NCBI GenBank assembly: GCA_937915885.1
Contig: CALGGP010000300.1
Span: 1 to 25,831, forward strand
Origin: an uncultured Selenomonadales bacterium
GTDB taxonomy: Bacteria > Bacillota > Negativicutes > Selenomonadales > Selenomonadaceae
Length of the DNA stretch: 25,831 nt
Reading direction: 5' to 3'
Of the stretch, positions 1 to 8,502 are shown in pieces. The position numbers and the translations under genes were made by a program. The stretch's first letter is position 1, and the number at the start of each line of letters is the position of its first letter. The notes beneath the pieces were generated by a model, which had not been told where the DNA came from, made no database searches, and saw only the letters and a list, made by a program, of their open reading frames with translations.

Positions 1-20
1 GGGTGGGCGGGATTATATTT

Positions 21-1664
21 TTAACTCCGATTCTCGCGACTTACTAATTGGTCGGCGCCGTAGCGTTTGCGAAGCGCCGGCTTTTCTATTTTACCCGTGG
101 CATTGCGCGGCACGTCGGCGAAAATAATTTTCTTCGGACGCTTATAGCGCGGCAGCTCGAGGCAAAACCGATTGATCTCCTCCTCGGTGCACGTCTCGCC
201 CTCTTTGATCTCGATGATCGCCGCGCTGATCTCGCCCAACCTTCGATCGGGCAATCCAATCACCGCCACGTCTTTGACGGGCTCGTAAGCATGCAGAAAA
301 TCTTCGATCTGAACGGGATAAATATTTTCGCCGCCGCTTATGATCACGTCCTTCTTTCGATCGACCAGAAAATAAAATCCGTCCTCGTCCTGCATCGCCA
401 TATCGCCCGTCAACAGCCAGCCGTCCTTGAGCACTTCGGCGGTCGCCTTGGGATCGTTGTAGTAGCACGTCATCACGCCGGGACCTTTCACGCACAGCTC
501 GCCGACTTCGCCGCGCTTGACTTCGTCGCCGTGCTCGTCGATAATTTTGCACTCCCAACGATAGCCCGGCACTCCGATCGAGCCGACCTTATGAACATTT
601 TCGAGCCCGAGATGAACGCAGCCCGGTCCGGTCGATTCCGACAAACCGTAATTGGTGTCGTAATCGTGATGCGGGAAATATTCTTTCCAACGGTGAATGA
701 GCGACGGCGGCACGGGTTGCGCGCCGATGTGCATCAGCCGCCATTGATCGAGCGTATGACCGTAATCAATCAGCTCGAGATCGCCGCGTCCGAAGGCGTC
801 AACGATGTCCTGAGCCCACGGCACGAGCAGCCACACGATGGTGCAATGTTCTTTCGAGACGGCGTCAAGAATAATTTCGGGCTTGGTACCTTTCAACAGC
901 ACGGCTTTCGAGCCGGCGACGAGACTGCCCATCCAATGGAATTTTGCGCCGGTGTGATAGAGGGGCGGGATGCAAAGGAAAGTATCTTCGCGCGATGTTC
1001 GATGATGTTTTTGCTCCATCTGCGCGGCTTGAGTGAGACTGCGATGTTTATGAAGGATCGCCTTCGGAAAACCCGTCGTGCCGGACGAAAAATAAATCGC
1101 GCCGTAATCGTCTTCGGTGATCAATCCGACGTCGGGCTTATGGCTTGAGCAGTTTGCGGCAAGCAGATGATAGCTTTCGGCAAAACTCGGGCAATTGTCG
1201 CCGACGAAGATCAGCAGTCGACCTTGCGAAAGGCGCTCGGCGTTGGCTTCGATGCGACCGATGAACTCGGGACCGAAGAGAATCACATCGACTTCGGCGA
1301 GCTCGGCGCAATATAAAATTTCGGCGGCGTCGTAGCGAAAATTGAACGGGACGGCGATCGCTCCGCTCTTGAGCACTCCGAAATAGATCGGGAGCCACTC
1401 GAGGCAATTGTACATGAGGATCGCAACCTTATCGCCGCGTTTTACTCCGCGCTCGATCAACAAGTTGGCGCAACGATTAGCCTTCTCGTCGAACACCGAC
1501 CAAGTGATCTCGCGACGGTAGGGCGAAAATCGATTGGATTCGATGAGATTAAATTCCTTCCACGAGGTGCGACGCGAGTCGGGCTCTGCAGGATTGAGCT
1601 CGACGAGCGCAACTTCGTCGCCGTAGAGATAAGCGTTACGCTCGAGATATTCCATCACAGGCAT
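21..1664 (-). CDS. Acyl-CoA synthetase (class I adenylate-forming, AMP-binding)
   Basis: An enzyme that activates a carboxylic acid with ATP to an acyl-adenylate and transfers it to coenzyme A in the cytoplasm. The 547-residue length is normal for the family. Visible motifs are the phosphate-binding loop SSGTTGFPK near residues 190-200, YGLSESTG in the middle, and the C-terminal hinge region with GWLLTGDM, the DRKKD turn and SGGENIYP near 415-445. The catalytic lysine motif PRNATGKIEK lies near the end. The start is ATG at 1664; the purine-rich site GGGGAG is rather far upstream, so ATG at 1655 cannot be excluded. It diverges from the methylmalonyl-CoA mutase genes, which suggests a short-chain or dicarboxylic acid substrate, but the substrate cannot be read from the sequence. 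2-Succinylbenzoate-CoA ligase or a medium-chain ligase are alternatives. The family is certain, the substrate is not. Confidence 0.9.
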   Translation of the reverse strand: MPVMEYLERNAYLYGDEVALVELNPAEPDSRRTSWKEFNLIESNRFSPYRREITWSVFDEKANRCANLLIERGVKRGDKVAILMYNCLEWLPIYFGVLKSGAIAVPFNFRYDAAEILYCAELAEVDVILFGPEFIGRIEANAERLSQGRLLIFVGDNCPSFAESYHLLAANCSSHKPDVGLITEDDYGAIYFSSGTTGFPKAILHKHRSLTQAAQMEQKHHRTSREDTFLCIPPLYHTGAKFHWMGSLVAGSKAVLLKGTKPEIILDAVSKEHCTIVWLLVPWAQDIVDAFGRGDLELIDYGHTLDQWRLMHIGAQPVPPSLIHRWKEYFPHHDYDTNYGLSESTGPGCVHLGLENVHKVGSIGVPGYRWECKIIDEHGDEVKRGEVGELCVKGPGVMTCYYNDPKATAEVLKDGWLLTGDMAMQDEDGFYFLVDRKKDVIISGGENIYPVQIEDFLHAYEPVKDVAVIGLPDRRLGEISAAIIEIKEGETCTEEEINRFCLELPRYKRPKKIIFADVPRNATGKIEKPALRKRYGADQLVSRENRS

Positions 1665-1698
1665 AAAAAAATTTCACTCCCCTGAACTTTATCGATTC

Positions 1699-1727
1699 AT
1701 TATAGATCAAACTCTGAGCGCCGTCAT
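1699..1727 (-). promoter_or_regulatory. Predicted sigma-A-type promoter of the acyl-CoA synthetase gene
   Basis: On the minus strand the -10 box is a perfect TATAAT (1699-1704) and the -35 box is ATGACG (1722-1727), separated by 17 bases. It lies about 35 bases upstream of the ATG at 1664 and points away from mutA. Confidence 0.6.
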
Positions 1728-1764
1728 GATCTTTTTAGTCGGCGGCGATTTTTTTATTTTCGGC

Positions 1765-1793
1765 TTGACGCGGGCAATGAATTGTTCTAATAT
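1765..1793 (+). promoter_or_regulatory. Predicted sigma-A-type promoter of mutAB
   Basis: The -35 box is TTGACG (1765-1770) and the -10 box TAATAT (1788-1793), with a 17-base spacer. It precedes a strong ribosome binding site AAGGAGG (1838-1844), 7 bases before the mutA ATG. It is back to back with the minus-strand promoter at 1699-1727, with 37 bases between the two -35 boxes. Confidence 0.65.
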
Positions 1794-1851
1794 CATCGAT
1801 ACGGATAATTTATAATGAGCCTTGAGCTCAAAGATTTAAGGAGGCAAATGT

Positions 1852-4032
1852 ATGAGCGATGCAAAAAAAGACACCGGCGAGCTTGATCTTCAGGCGATAA
1901 TCAAAGCCGCCGAGTCGCAAACCGATTTTCCCGACGTGGATCTTTCCGAGTTCACTCCGCCGACCTACGACGAGTGGAAGCAGGCGTGCATCGAGCTGTT
2001 GAAAGGCGCGCCGTTCGAGAAGAAAATGTACACCAAGACTTATGAGGGGATCACCTTCGAGCCGATGTACTTCCGCGCCACCACCGAGGACATTCTCCCG
2101 AAAAATTCTTTCCCTGGCATGGAAAATTACCTGCGCGGCGCGCGCGTCAACGGCTACGTCAATCAGCCTTGGGGCATTGCGCAATCGTGCGACGAGACCA
2201 TGCCCGACGAGAACAACGCGCTCCTTCAACACGAGATCGACAAGGGCTCGACGATCTACAACGTCAAGCTCGACAGCGCGACGCTCAACGGGATTTGCGC
2301 CCGCGAAGCCGACAAGGTAGGCGATACCGGCGTCAGTCTCACGACCCTTGACGACGTCGAGACGCTCTTGAAAGGCTTGAAACTCGATCAATATCCGCTG
2401 TATGTTTACGCCGGTCCGAGCGCGGCGCCGTTGCTTTCGATGATCGTTGCGTCGATCAAAAAGAACGGCGGCGATCCGAAAACTCTTAAAGGATTTGTCG
2501 GAGCCGATCCGATCGGCGAATTGGTTGCCAACGGCAAGCTCAATCAGCCGCTCGAAAAACTCTACGATGAGGCGGCGGCGGTCGGCAAGTGGTCGGTGTA
2601 CAACGCGCCCGAGCTGAAGACTTTCCTCGTCCGCAGCGATGCTTACGTCAACGGCGGCGCAAACGACGTTCAGGAGATCGCCTACAGTCTGGCAACGGCG
2701 GTTGCGTACATGCGCGCGATGATCGAGCGCGGCGCCACTCCCGATCAAGCCGCCAAGCTGATCATGTTCCAATTCTCGATGGGCGAAAACTTCTTCATGC
2801 AGATCGCCAAGCTCCGCGCGGTGCGTCCGATCTGGGCGGAAATAGTGAAGGCGTTCGGCAGCTCCGAAGACGCTCGCAAGATGCACATTCACGCGCGCCC
2901 GTCGTATTTCTTCAAAACCGTCTACGATCCGTACGTCAACATGCTCCGCAACACGACGGAAATATTCAGCGGCGTGGTCGGCGGCGTCGATTCGTTTGAA
3001 AGCACTCCGTTCGACGAGGCGGTTCGCAAGGGCGACGAGTTCAGCCGTCGGATTGCGCGCAACGTTCAGATCATTCTCCAAGAAGAGTTCGGCATGCTCC
3101 AACCGATCGATCCCGCGGGCGGCTCTTGGGCGGTCGAAACCCTCACTCAACAGATCAAGGAAAAAATTTGGGCGGAGTTCCAAGCGATCGAGGGCAAGGG
3201 CGGCATAGTCGCGGCGTTGAAGGAAAATTATCCGCAGGACGCGATTGCGAAAGTGCTTGCCGATCGTTTGAAGGCGGCGGATTCGAGACGCGATCGCATC
3301 GTCGGCACCAACATGTATGCGAATATGCTCGAGGAACGTCTCGACCCGCGCGTTGAGAATTTCGATGAGAACAAAAAAATTCGGCTGGCTGCCATCGATA
3401 AGTTTGTCGCTGCGCTCGACGGCGCGGCTGTTGAAGCTGCGCTTGCGAAGGTCGCCGCTGACGACTTTGATACTGTTATTGCTGCTGCCGCTGCCGGTGC
3501 TCCTATTCGCAAACTTCGTAAGGCGTTGGGCGAGTCGGACGGCGAGACGGTGAAGGCGATCGCGGCACACCGTCGGAGCGAGAAGTTTGAAAAGCTCCGC
3601 GCGGCGACCGAGCAATTCAAATCCGCGCACGACGGCGACAACGTAAAAATCTTTTTGGCGAATATGGGACCGATCCCGCAACACAAGGCGCGCGCCGATT
3701 TCACCACGGGCTTTTTGCAGGTCGGGGGCTTCGACGTTTTAGGCAACAACGGGTTTGCGACGGTCGACGAGGCGGCGGACGCGGCAAAAGCATCGGGCGC
3801 GGACGCGGTTGTTATCTGCTCGACCGATCCGACTTATCCCGAGATCGTTCCGGCGTTGGCTCCGAAACTGCATGAGGTTCTGCCGAAGGCGACGGTGTAT
3901 TTGGCGGGCACGGCTCCGGCGGAGTTGGTTGAGACGTACAAGGCGGCGGGCATCGACGACTACATCAACGTGCGCGCGAACTGCTACAAAGTCTTGACTG
4001 ATCTGCAGACCAAGAAAGGTGTGATTGCGTGA
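1852..4032 (+). CDS. mutA: Methylmalonyl-CoA mutase, small (non-catalytic) subunit
   Basis: The partner subunit of the heterodimeric adenosylcobalamin-dependent mutase that interconverts succinyl-CoA and methylmalonyl-CoA in propionate fermentation. It has 726 residues: an N-terminal TIM-barrel-like domain (to about 500), an alanine-rich linker (about 520-565) and a C-terminal flavodoxin-like domain (about 595-726). The C-terminal domain resembles a B12-binding domain but lacks the Asp-x-His-x-x-Gly cobalt ligand motif; the equivalent stretch reads MGPIPQHKARADF. This is expected of the small subunit, which does not bind cofactor. The start is ATG 1852 behind AAGGAGG. The stop TGA overlaps the mutB ATG by one base, so the two are translationally coupled. 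The similar length of MutA and MutB and their shared domain plan reflect an old duplication in the family. Confidence 0.95.
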   Translation: MSDAKKDTGELDLQAIIKAAESQTDFPDVDLSEFTPPTYDEWKQACIELLKGAPFEKKMYTKTYEGITFEPMYFRATTEDILPKNSFPGMENYLRGARVNGYVNQPWGIAQSCDETMPDENNALLQHEIDKGSTIYNVKLDSATLNGICAREADKVGDTGVSLTTLDDVETLLKGLKLDQYPLYVYAGPSAAPLLSMIVASIKKNGGDPKTLKGFVGADPIGELVANGKLNQPLEKLYDEAAAVGKWSVYNAPELKTFLVRSDAYVNGGANDVQEIAYSLATAVAYMRAMIERGATPDQAAKLIMFQFSMGENFFMQIAKLRAVRPIWAEIVKAFGSSEDARKMHIHARPSYFFKTVYDPYVNMLRNTTEIFSGVVGGVDSFESTPFDEAVRKGDEFSRRIARNVQIILQEEFGMLQPIDPAGGSWAVETLTQQIKEKIWAEFQAIEGKGGIVAALKENYPQDAIAKVLADRLKAADSRRDRIVGTNMYANMLEERLDPRVENFDENKKIRLAAIDKFVAALDGAAVEAALAKVAADDFDTVIAAAAAGAPIRKLRKALGESDGETVKAIAAHRRSEKFEKLRAATEQFKSAHDGDNVKIFLANMGPIPQHKARADFTTGFLQVGGFDVLGNNGFATVDEAADAAKASGADAVVICSTDPTYPEIVPALAPKLHEVLPKATVYLAGTAPAELVETYKAAGIDDYINVRANCYKVLTDLQTKKGVIA

Positions 4033-6227
4033 TGGCATTTAACAATCCGGACTTCACGAAAATAAATTTGAGCGACGCGCCGGCGCAGGACGAGCAACAG
4101 TGGAAGGCGGCGTTTGAAAAGGCGGCGGGCGCGGAGTATGATTCGCTGATCGAGCGGACGATGGAGCATATCCCCGTCAAGCCGCTCTACACTCACGACG
4201 AGTATGCGCACATGAACCATCTCGACTTTGCGAGCGGCATTCCGCCGTGTCTGCGCGGACCGTACTCGACGATGTATGTATTTCGTCCGTGGACGGTGCG
4301 TCAATACGCGGGCTTCTCGACGGCGGAGGAGTCGAATGCGTTTTACCGTCGGAACTTGGCGGCGGGGCAAAAGGGCTTGTCGATCGCGTTCGATCTGCCG
4401 ACGCATCGCGGCTATGATGCGGACAATCCGCGCGTGTTCGGCGACGTCGGCAAGGCGGGCGTCAGCGTTTGCTCGATGCTCGACATGAACATTCTGTTCA
4501 GCGGGATTCCGCTCGATCAAATGTCGGTGTCGATGACGATGAACGGCGCGGTGCTGCCGATTTTGGCGTTTTTCATTCAGAGCGGCGTCGAGCAGGGCGT
4601 GGACAAATCGATCCTGACGGGCACGATCCAAAACGACATTCTGAAAGAATTCATGGTGCGCAATACGTACATTTACCCGCCGGAGATGTCGATGCGCATC
4701 ATCGGCGACATCTTTGAATATACGACGAACTATATGCCAAAATTCAATTCTATCTCGATCAGCGGCTACCACATGCAAGAGGCGGGCGCGCCGGCGGATA
4801 TCGAGCTGGCGTACACGTTGGCGGACGGACTTGAATACATACGGACGGGCATCAAAGCGGGTCTGAAGGTTGACGCGTTTGCAAAGCGGTTGAGCTTCTT
4901 CTGGGCGATCGGCAAGAATTATTTCATGGAAGTCGCGAAGATGCGTGCGGCGCGCGTATTGTGGGCGAAGATCGTCAAGCAGATGGGCGGCACTCAACCT
5001 AAGTCGATGGCATTGCGGACGCATTGTCAGACGTCGGGCTGGTCGTTGACGGCGCAAGACCCGTTCAACAACGTCGGACGTACGGCGATGGAGGCGATGG
5101 CGGCGGCGCTCGGACATACACAATCGTTGCACACGAATGCGCTTGACGAGGCGATAGCGTTGCCGACGGACTTCTCGGCGCGGATTGCGCGCAACACGCA
5201 GCTGTACATTCAAGACGAGACAAAAGTTTGCAAGATCATCGATCCGTGGGGCGGCTCGTACTATGTTGAGGCGCTTACGAACGAGATTATCAAGCGTGCG
5301 TGGGGGCATATTCAAGAAGTTGAGCAGCTTGGCGGCATGACGAAGGCGATCTCGACGGGCTTGCCGAAGATGAGGATAGAGGAAGCGGCGGCGCGTCGAC
5401 AGGCGAAGATCGATTCCAACAACGAGACGATCGTCGGACTCAACAAATATCAGTTGGATAAGGAAGATCCGCTGGAGATACTTGCGATCGACAACACGGC
5501 GGTGCGGAATGCGCAGGTTGAGCGCTTGAACAAGCTCCGCGCGGAGCGCAATGAAGACGATGTGAAAGCGGCGCTGGAGGCGATCACGAAGGCGGCGGAG
5601 TCTAGAGAGAACGGCAATCTGCTCGAGTGCGCGGTTGAGGCGGCTCGTGTTAGAGCGTCGCTGGGTGAGATCAGTGATGCGATCGAGAAAGTTTCGGGGC
5701 GCTATCAGGCGGTCATTCGCGCAATCACCGGCGTCTACTCGTCCGAGTACACTGACAGCGAAAAACTCAAAGAGGCTCGCGCAATGGCTGACGAATTCGA
5801 GAAGATCAGCGGACGTAGACCGAGAATCATTATCAGTAAGTGCGGTCAGGACGGCCATGATAGGGCGAGAGCGGTTCTTGCGACATCTTTTGCGGACCTC
5901 GGGTGGGACGTAGATATCGGGAAACTCTTCGCAACTCCTGAAGAAGTCGCCCAAGACGCAGTAGACAACGACGTTCACATCGTCGGCTTCTCGAGCCTCG
6001 CCGCTGGTCATAACACGTTGCTTCCGGAAATAATCAGTGAGCTCAAAAAACGTGGTCGTGAAGATATTCTTGTGGCTTGCGGCGGGGTCATTCCTCCGCA
6101 GGACTGGCAGTTCCTTTATGAACATGGTGCTGTCGCGATTTTCGGTCCCGGCACAAAAATTCCGGAGGCATCGATGCAACTTCTTCAGATTTTGATCGAT
6201 CGAGCGAAGGAAGAAGCCGCCGGCTGA
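4032..6227 (+). CDS. mutB: Methylmalonyl-CoA mutase, large (catalytic, B12-binding) subunit
   Basis: The catalytic subunit that carries adenosylcobalamin and rearranges succinyl-CoA to (R)-methylmalonyl-CoA by a radical mechanism. It has 731 residues. The substrate-binding barrel fills residues 1 to about 560, with the conserved stretch TYMxRPWTVRQYAGF-like (here MYVFRPWTVRQYAGF near residue 80). The C-terminal B12 domain contains CGQDGHDRA, with Asp607-Gly-His609 as the cobalt-ligating motif, and later GGVIPPQD. ATG 4032 overlaps the mutA stop in a TGATG arrangement; a GTG immediately before it at 4029 is an alternative. The ribosome site is probably AAGAAAGG at 4012-4019. Arginine codons AGA/AGG become frequent in the last third but are scarce earlier. 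A terminator follows. Confidence 0.96.
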   Translation: MAFNNPDFTKINLSDAPAQDEQQWKAAFEKAAGAEYDSLIERTMEHIPVKPLYTHDEYAHMNHLDFASGIPPCLRGPYSTMYVFRPWTVRQYAGFSTAEESNAFYRRNLAAGQKGLSIAFDLPTHRGYDADNPRVFGDVGKAGVSVCSMLDMNILFSGIPLDQMSVSMTMNGAVLPILAFFIQSGVEQGVDKSILTGTIQNDILKEFMVRNTYIYPPEMSMRIIGDIFEYTTNYMPKFNSISISGYHMQEAGAPADIELAYTLADGLEYIRTGIKAGLKVDAFAKRLSFFWAIGKNYFMEVAKMRAARVLWAKIVKQMGGTQPKSMALRTHCQTSGWSLTAQDPFNNVGRTAMEAMAAALGHTQSLHTNALDEAIALPTDFSARIARNTQLYIQDETKVCKIIDPWGGSYYVEALTNEIIKRAWGHIQEVEQLGGMTKAISTGLPKMRIEEAAARRQAKIDSNNETIVGLNKYQLDKEDPLEILAIDNTAVRNAQVERLNKLRAERNEDDVKAALEAITKAAESRENGNLLECAVEAARVRASLGEISDAIEKVSGRYQAVIRAITGVYSSEYTDSEKLKEARAMADEFEKISGRRPRIIISKCGQDGHDRARAVLATSFADLGWDVDIGKLFATPEEVAQDAVDNDVHIVGFSSLAAGHNTLLPEIISELKKRGREDILVACGGVIPPQDWQFLYEHGAVAIFGPGTKIPEASMQLLQILIDRAKEEAAG

Positions 6228-6279
6228 TTCTTCATTGGAAATTAAAAAAGCACCGATTCTTCGATGCGTGATATCTGAT

Positions 6280-6309
6280 CGGGTGGTCGTGAGACTGCCC
6301 GCTTTTTTT
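6280..6309 (+). terminator. Rho-independent terminator after mutB
   Basis: A 9-bp stem (CGGGTGGTC with GACTGCCCG, two G-T wobbles) closes a GTGA loop and is followed by C and seven T. It ends the mutAB transcript before the next promoter. Confidence 0.8.
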
Positions 6310-6310
6310 A

Positions 6311-6339
6311 TTGACAGGAAAGCTCCGACGTGCTAACAT
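6311..6339 (+). promoter_or_regulatory. Predicted strong promoter of the GIY-YIG endonuclease gene (possibly also meaB)
   Basis: A consensus -35 TTGACA (6311-6316) and -10 TAACAT (6334-6339) with a 17-base spacer, plus an extended -10 TGC directly before the -10. The -35 starts two bases after the T-tract of the mutB terminator. An inverted repeat AGCTCCG (6321-6327) / CGGAGCT (6368-6374) brackets the -10 and the likely transcription start; it could be an operator or a leader hairpin. No separate promoter is visible in the 39 bases before meaB, so meaB may depend on this one. Confidence 0.65.
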
Positions 6340-6433
6340 TGTTATCGAGAAAGAACAAAATCAGCAGCGGAGCTAACCTTTCGCTATTTTAAGGCTTCGC
6401 CGCGATTTTGTCAACAGGAAAGGGGCGAAGTCT

Positions 6434-7237
6434 ATGTTTTTTGTCTATCTCATCACCAATCAGATCGACGGCAGACAGTACGTTGGTCAAACCCGCAACG
6501 CCGTCGAGTATCGCATCAAAGAACACGTCTGGAAAAAAACTCCCATCGGTCGCGATATCAAAGAACTCGGGCGGCATAATTTTTCCGTCGAAATTATTGA
6601 AGTTTGCTTCACTCACGCGGAAGTGGATTATTGGGAAAGATTTTGGATCAAAGAACTGCATACAAAATTTCCGAACGGCTATAACAAAGCGAACGGCGGC
6701 AATGGTTCAACGGGCGTCATTTGTTCCGAAGAAGTGCGGGAAAAGATTGCCGCCTCTAAGCGCGGTAAGCCTCTTTCGCCCGAACATCGCGCGGCCATTG
6801 CCTCCAGTAATCGCGGAAGAAAGCATCCGCCTGAAGAACTAGAAAAGATGTCGGCGGCTCGTCGCGGCAAGCCTCTTTCGGCGGCTCATCGGGCGGCAAT
6901 TTCGGCAGGTCTTAAAGGAAAGAAAAAATCTCCCGAGTGGATCGCGAAGCAGGCAGCTGCTCAGCGCGGCAGAAAACAATCGCCAGAGTCCATTGCCAAG
7001 GCTCAGGCGACCAAGGAAGCGAACGGCACCACCGGACGCGGCGTTCCCAAAACGCCCGAACACTGCGCTGCTATGCGTCGCGCCAACGCCAAGCCCGAAG
7101 TCAAAGCTCGACGGTCGGCTGCATCCAAAGCGGCTCATGCTCGCCGAAAAGCCGAACGTGAAGCCGCCGAGCGCGAAGCCGCCGAACACAAGCACGCTGC
7201 CCGTCAAGCCGTTGAAATTCCTCTCGACTTCGATTAA
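6434..7237 (+). CDS. GIY-YIG homing-type endonuclease with NUMOD3-like repeats
   Basis: A predicted DNA-cleaving protein of the free-standing homing endonuclease type. Residues 1-95 form the GIY-YIG nuclease domain: VYLITN with Tyr5, YVGQT with Tyr16 and Gly18, the Arg/His stretch EYRIKEH, a WERFWIKEL segment with the likely catalytic glutamate, and the family signature NGYNKANGG. Residues about 98-205 are six to seven repeats of about 17 residues of the type SPEHRAAIASSNRGRKH, matching the NUMOD3 DNA-binding motif. The tail is a charged Ala/Arg/Glu helix. The start ATG 6434 sits 8 bases after AGGAAAGGGG. It has its own promoter and lies between mutB and meaB, which are normally neighbours, so it looks inserted. 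No intron or intein is apparent around it. Its target site is unknown. Confidence 0.85.
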   Translation: MFFVYLITNQIDGRQYVGQTRNAVEYRIKEHVWKKTPIGRDIKELGRHNFSVEIIEVCFTHAEVDYWERFWIKELHTKFPNGYNKANGGNGSTGVICSEEVREKIAASKRGKPLSPEHRAAIASSNRGRKHPPEELEKMSAARRGKPLSAAHRAAISAGLKGKKKSPEWIAKQAAAQRGRKQSPESIAKAQATKEANGTTGRGVPKTPEHCAAMRRANAKPEVKARRSAASKAAHARRKAEREAAEREAAEHKHAARQAVEIPLDFD

Positions 7238-7276
7238 AATATAATCAGCAATTATGTTTTGAAGGAGGTCGAGCGA

Positions 7277-8443
7277 ATGGCTAATTATACCACCACCACG
7301 CCCGAGTGGGCGGTGCAGGGCAACTCCGCCGTGATGAGCGGCATCGACGGCGTCAAGGATACCACCGTCGGCAACATCAATCCCGCGCTCGCCAACGGCA
7401 CTCTCAAACCCAAGCGTCGGCTCGTTCCAACCGAAGATGAATTCGTCGACGGAGTTTCGCGCGGCGATCGCGTTATTCTTTCGAGGGCTATCACTCTTAT
7501 CGAAAGCAACAATCCAAAACACTTCGGCAAGGCGCAACGCGTTCTTCAACGCCTCCTGCCCAAAACCGGTAAAGCACTTCGGATCGGCATCACGGGCGTC
7601 CCGGGCGCGGGCAAATCCACTCTCATTGAGGCGTTCGGCAATATGCTTTGCGACGAAGGACATAAAGTCGCCGTGCTCGCCGTCGACCCGACCAGTTCTA
7701 TTACCAAGGGATCAATCCTCGGCGACAAAACTCGTATGGGTACTCTGTCGCGTCGACCCGAAGCATTTATCAGACCGTCGCCTGCGGGCGGAACCCTCGG
7801 AGGCGTCGCCAGAAAAAGTCGTGAGACTATGCTTATGTGTGAGGCGGCAGGTTACGATATAATTTTGATTGAAACGGTCGGCGTCGGGCAATCCGAGACG
7901 ATCGTTCGATCGATGGTCGATTTTTTCATGCTGATCGTTTTGACGGGCGCCGGCGATGATCTTCAGGGCATTAAGAAGGGCATCATGGAGTTGGCGGACG
8001 CGATCGTCATCAATAAAGCCGACGGCGATAATTTGATCAAGGCGAAGGTGACGCGCGGCGAGTACGAGCGCATGATTGAGTTCATTCGTCCCGCGACCGA
8101 AGGTTGGCCGACTCACGCGTATATGTGCTCCGCCGTCGAGAAAACGGGGCTGCAGGAATTGTGGAAAGTGATCCAAGTTTTTAGGGAGATCACGACGAAA
8201 AGCGGAGTGTTTCAACGGCGGCGCGATGCTCAACTGCTCGATTGGATGCATTCAATGATCGATGAGCATCTGCACAATTTATTTTTCGGCGACGCGGTGA
8301 TCAACGGGCGCATGCCCGAGATCAGAGAGGCGATCCTCGACGGGACAATCTCACCGACGCAAGCGGTTGCCGAGCTCGTCAAGATGTTTGACGTCAAGCG
8401 CGCGGCGGAACGGCAACAGTCCGTCCTAAAAAACGAACTGTAA
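7277..8443 (+). CDS. meaB: Methylmalonyl-CoA mutase-associated GTPase MeaB (ArgK/LAO family)
   Basis: A G3E-type P-loop GTPase that binds methylmalonyl-CoA mutase, gates loading of adenosylcobalamin and protects the mutase from inactivation. The 388-residue product shows the Walker A loop GVPGAGKST (about 107-115), the Mg-binding DPTSSITKGSILGDKTRM region (about 137-155), ETVGVGQSE (Walker B/switch, about 203-211) and the guanine-specificity motif NKADGDN (about 252-258). I chose ATG 7277 because a near-perfect AAGGAGG (7262-7268) lies 8 bases upstream; an in-frame TTG at 7259 precedes that site. It is separated from mutB only by the endonuclease gene, and belongs functionally to the mutase. 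Confidence 0.95.
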   Translation: MANYTTTTPEWAVQGNSAVMSGIDGVKDTTVGNINPALANGTLKPKRRLVPTEDEFVDGVSRGDRVILSRAITLIESNNPKHFGKAQRVLQRLLPKTGKALRIGITGVPGAGKSTLIEAFGNMLCDEGHKVAVLAVDPTSSITKGSILGDKTRMGTLSRRPEAFIRPSPAGGTLGGVARKSRETMLMCEAAGYDIILIETVGVGQSETIVRSMVDFFMLIVLTGAGDDLQGIKKGIMELADAIVINKADGDNLIKAKVTRGEYERMIEFIRPATEGWPTHAYMCSAVEKTGLQELWKVIQVFREITTKSGVFQRRRDAQLLDWMHSMIDEHLHNLFFGDAVINGRMPEIREAILDGTISPTQAVAELVKMFDVKRAAERQQSVLKNEL

Positions 8444-8466
8444 AAAAACTCCGCGCGGATTTTTTT
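8441..8466 (+). terminator. Rho-independent terminator after meaB, built on the TCCGCGCGGA palindrome
   Basis: Seven A (8442-8448), then C, the palindrome TCCGCGCGGA (8450-8459) and seven T (8460-8466) fold into a hairpin with a U-tract. It overlaps the meaB stop codon and is symmetric enough to act in both directions. Confidence 0.6.
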
Positions 8467-8502
8467 CAACGGATTGATTGTGTATCAGGGAGGTGTTTTT
8501 TA

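Noticed and set aside
3984..6179. A 731-codon open frame on the minus strand antisense to almost all of mutB
   Set aside because: It mirrors mutB, has an Arg/His-rich composition with no family resemblance, and results from the GC-rich codon usage that avoids antisense stops. Similar shadows lie opposite mutA (1828-3684) and cysN (24165-25751).
6408..6842. A 144-codon plus-strand frame overlapping the endonuclease start
   Set aside because: It is out of frame with the clear GIY-YIG protein, has no family motifs, and the ribosome site fits the ATG at 6434.
6700..7060. Repeated DNA inside the endonuclease gene, possibly CRISPR-like
   Set aside because: The repetition reflects the 17-residue NUMOD3-like protein repeats; the DNA units are imperfect and there are no spacers.
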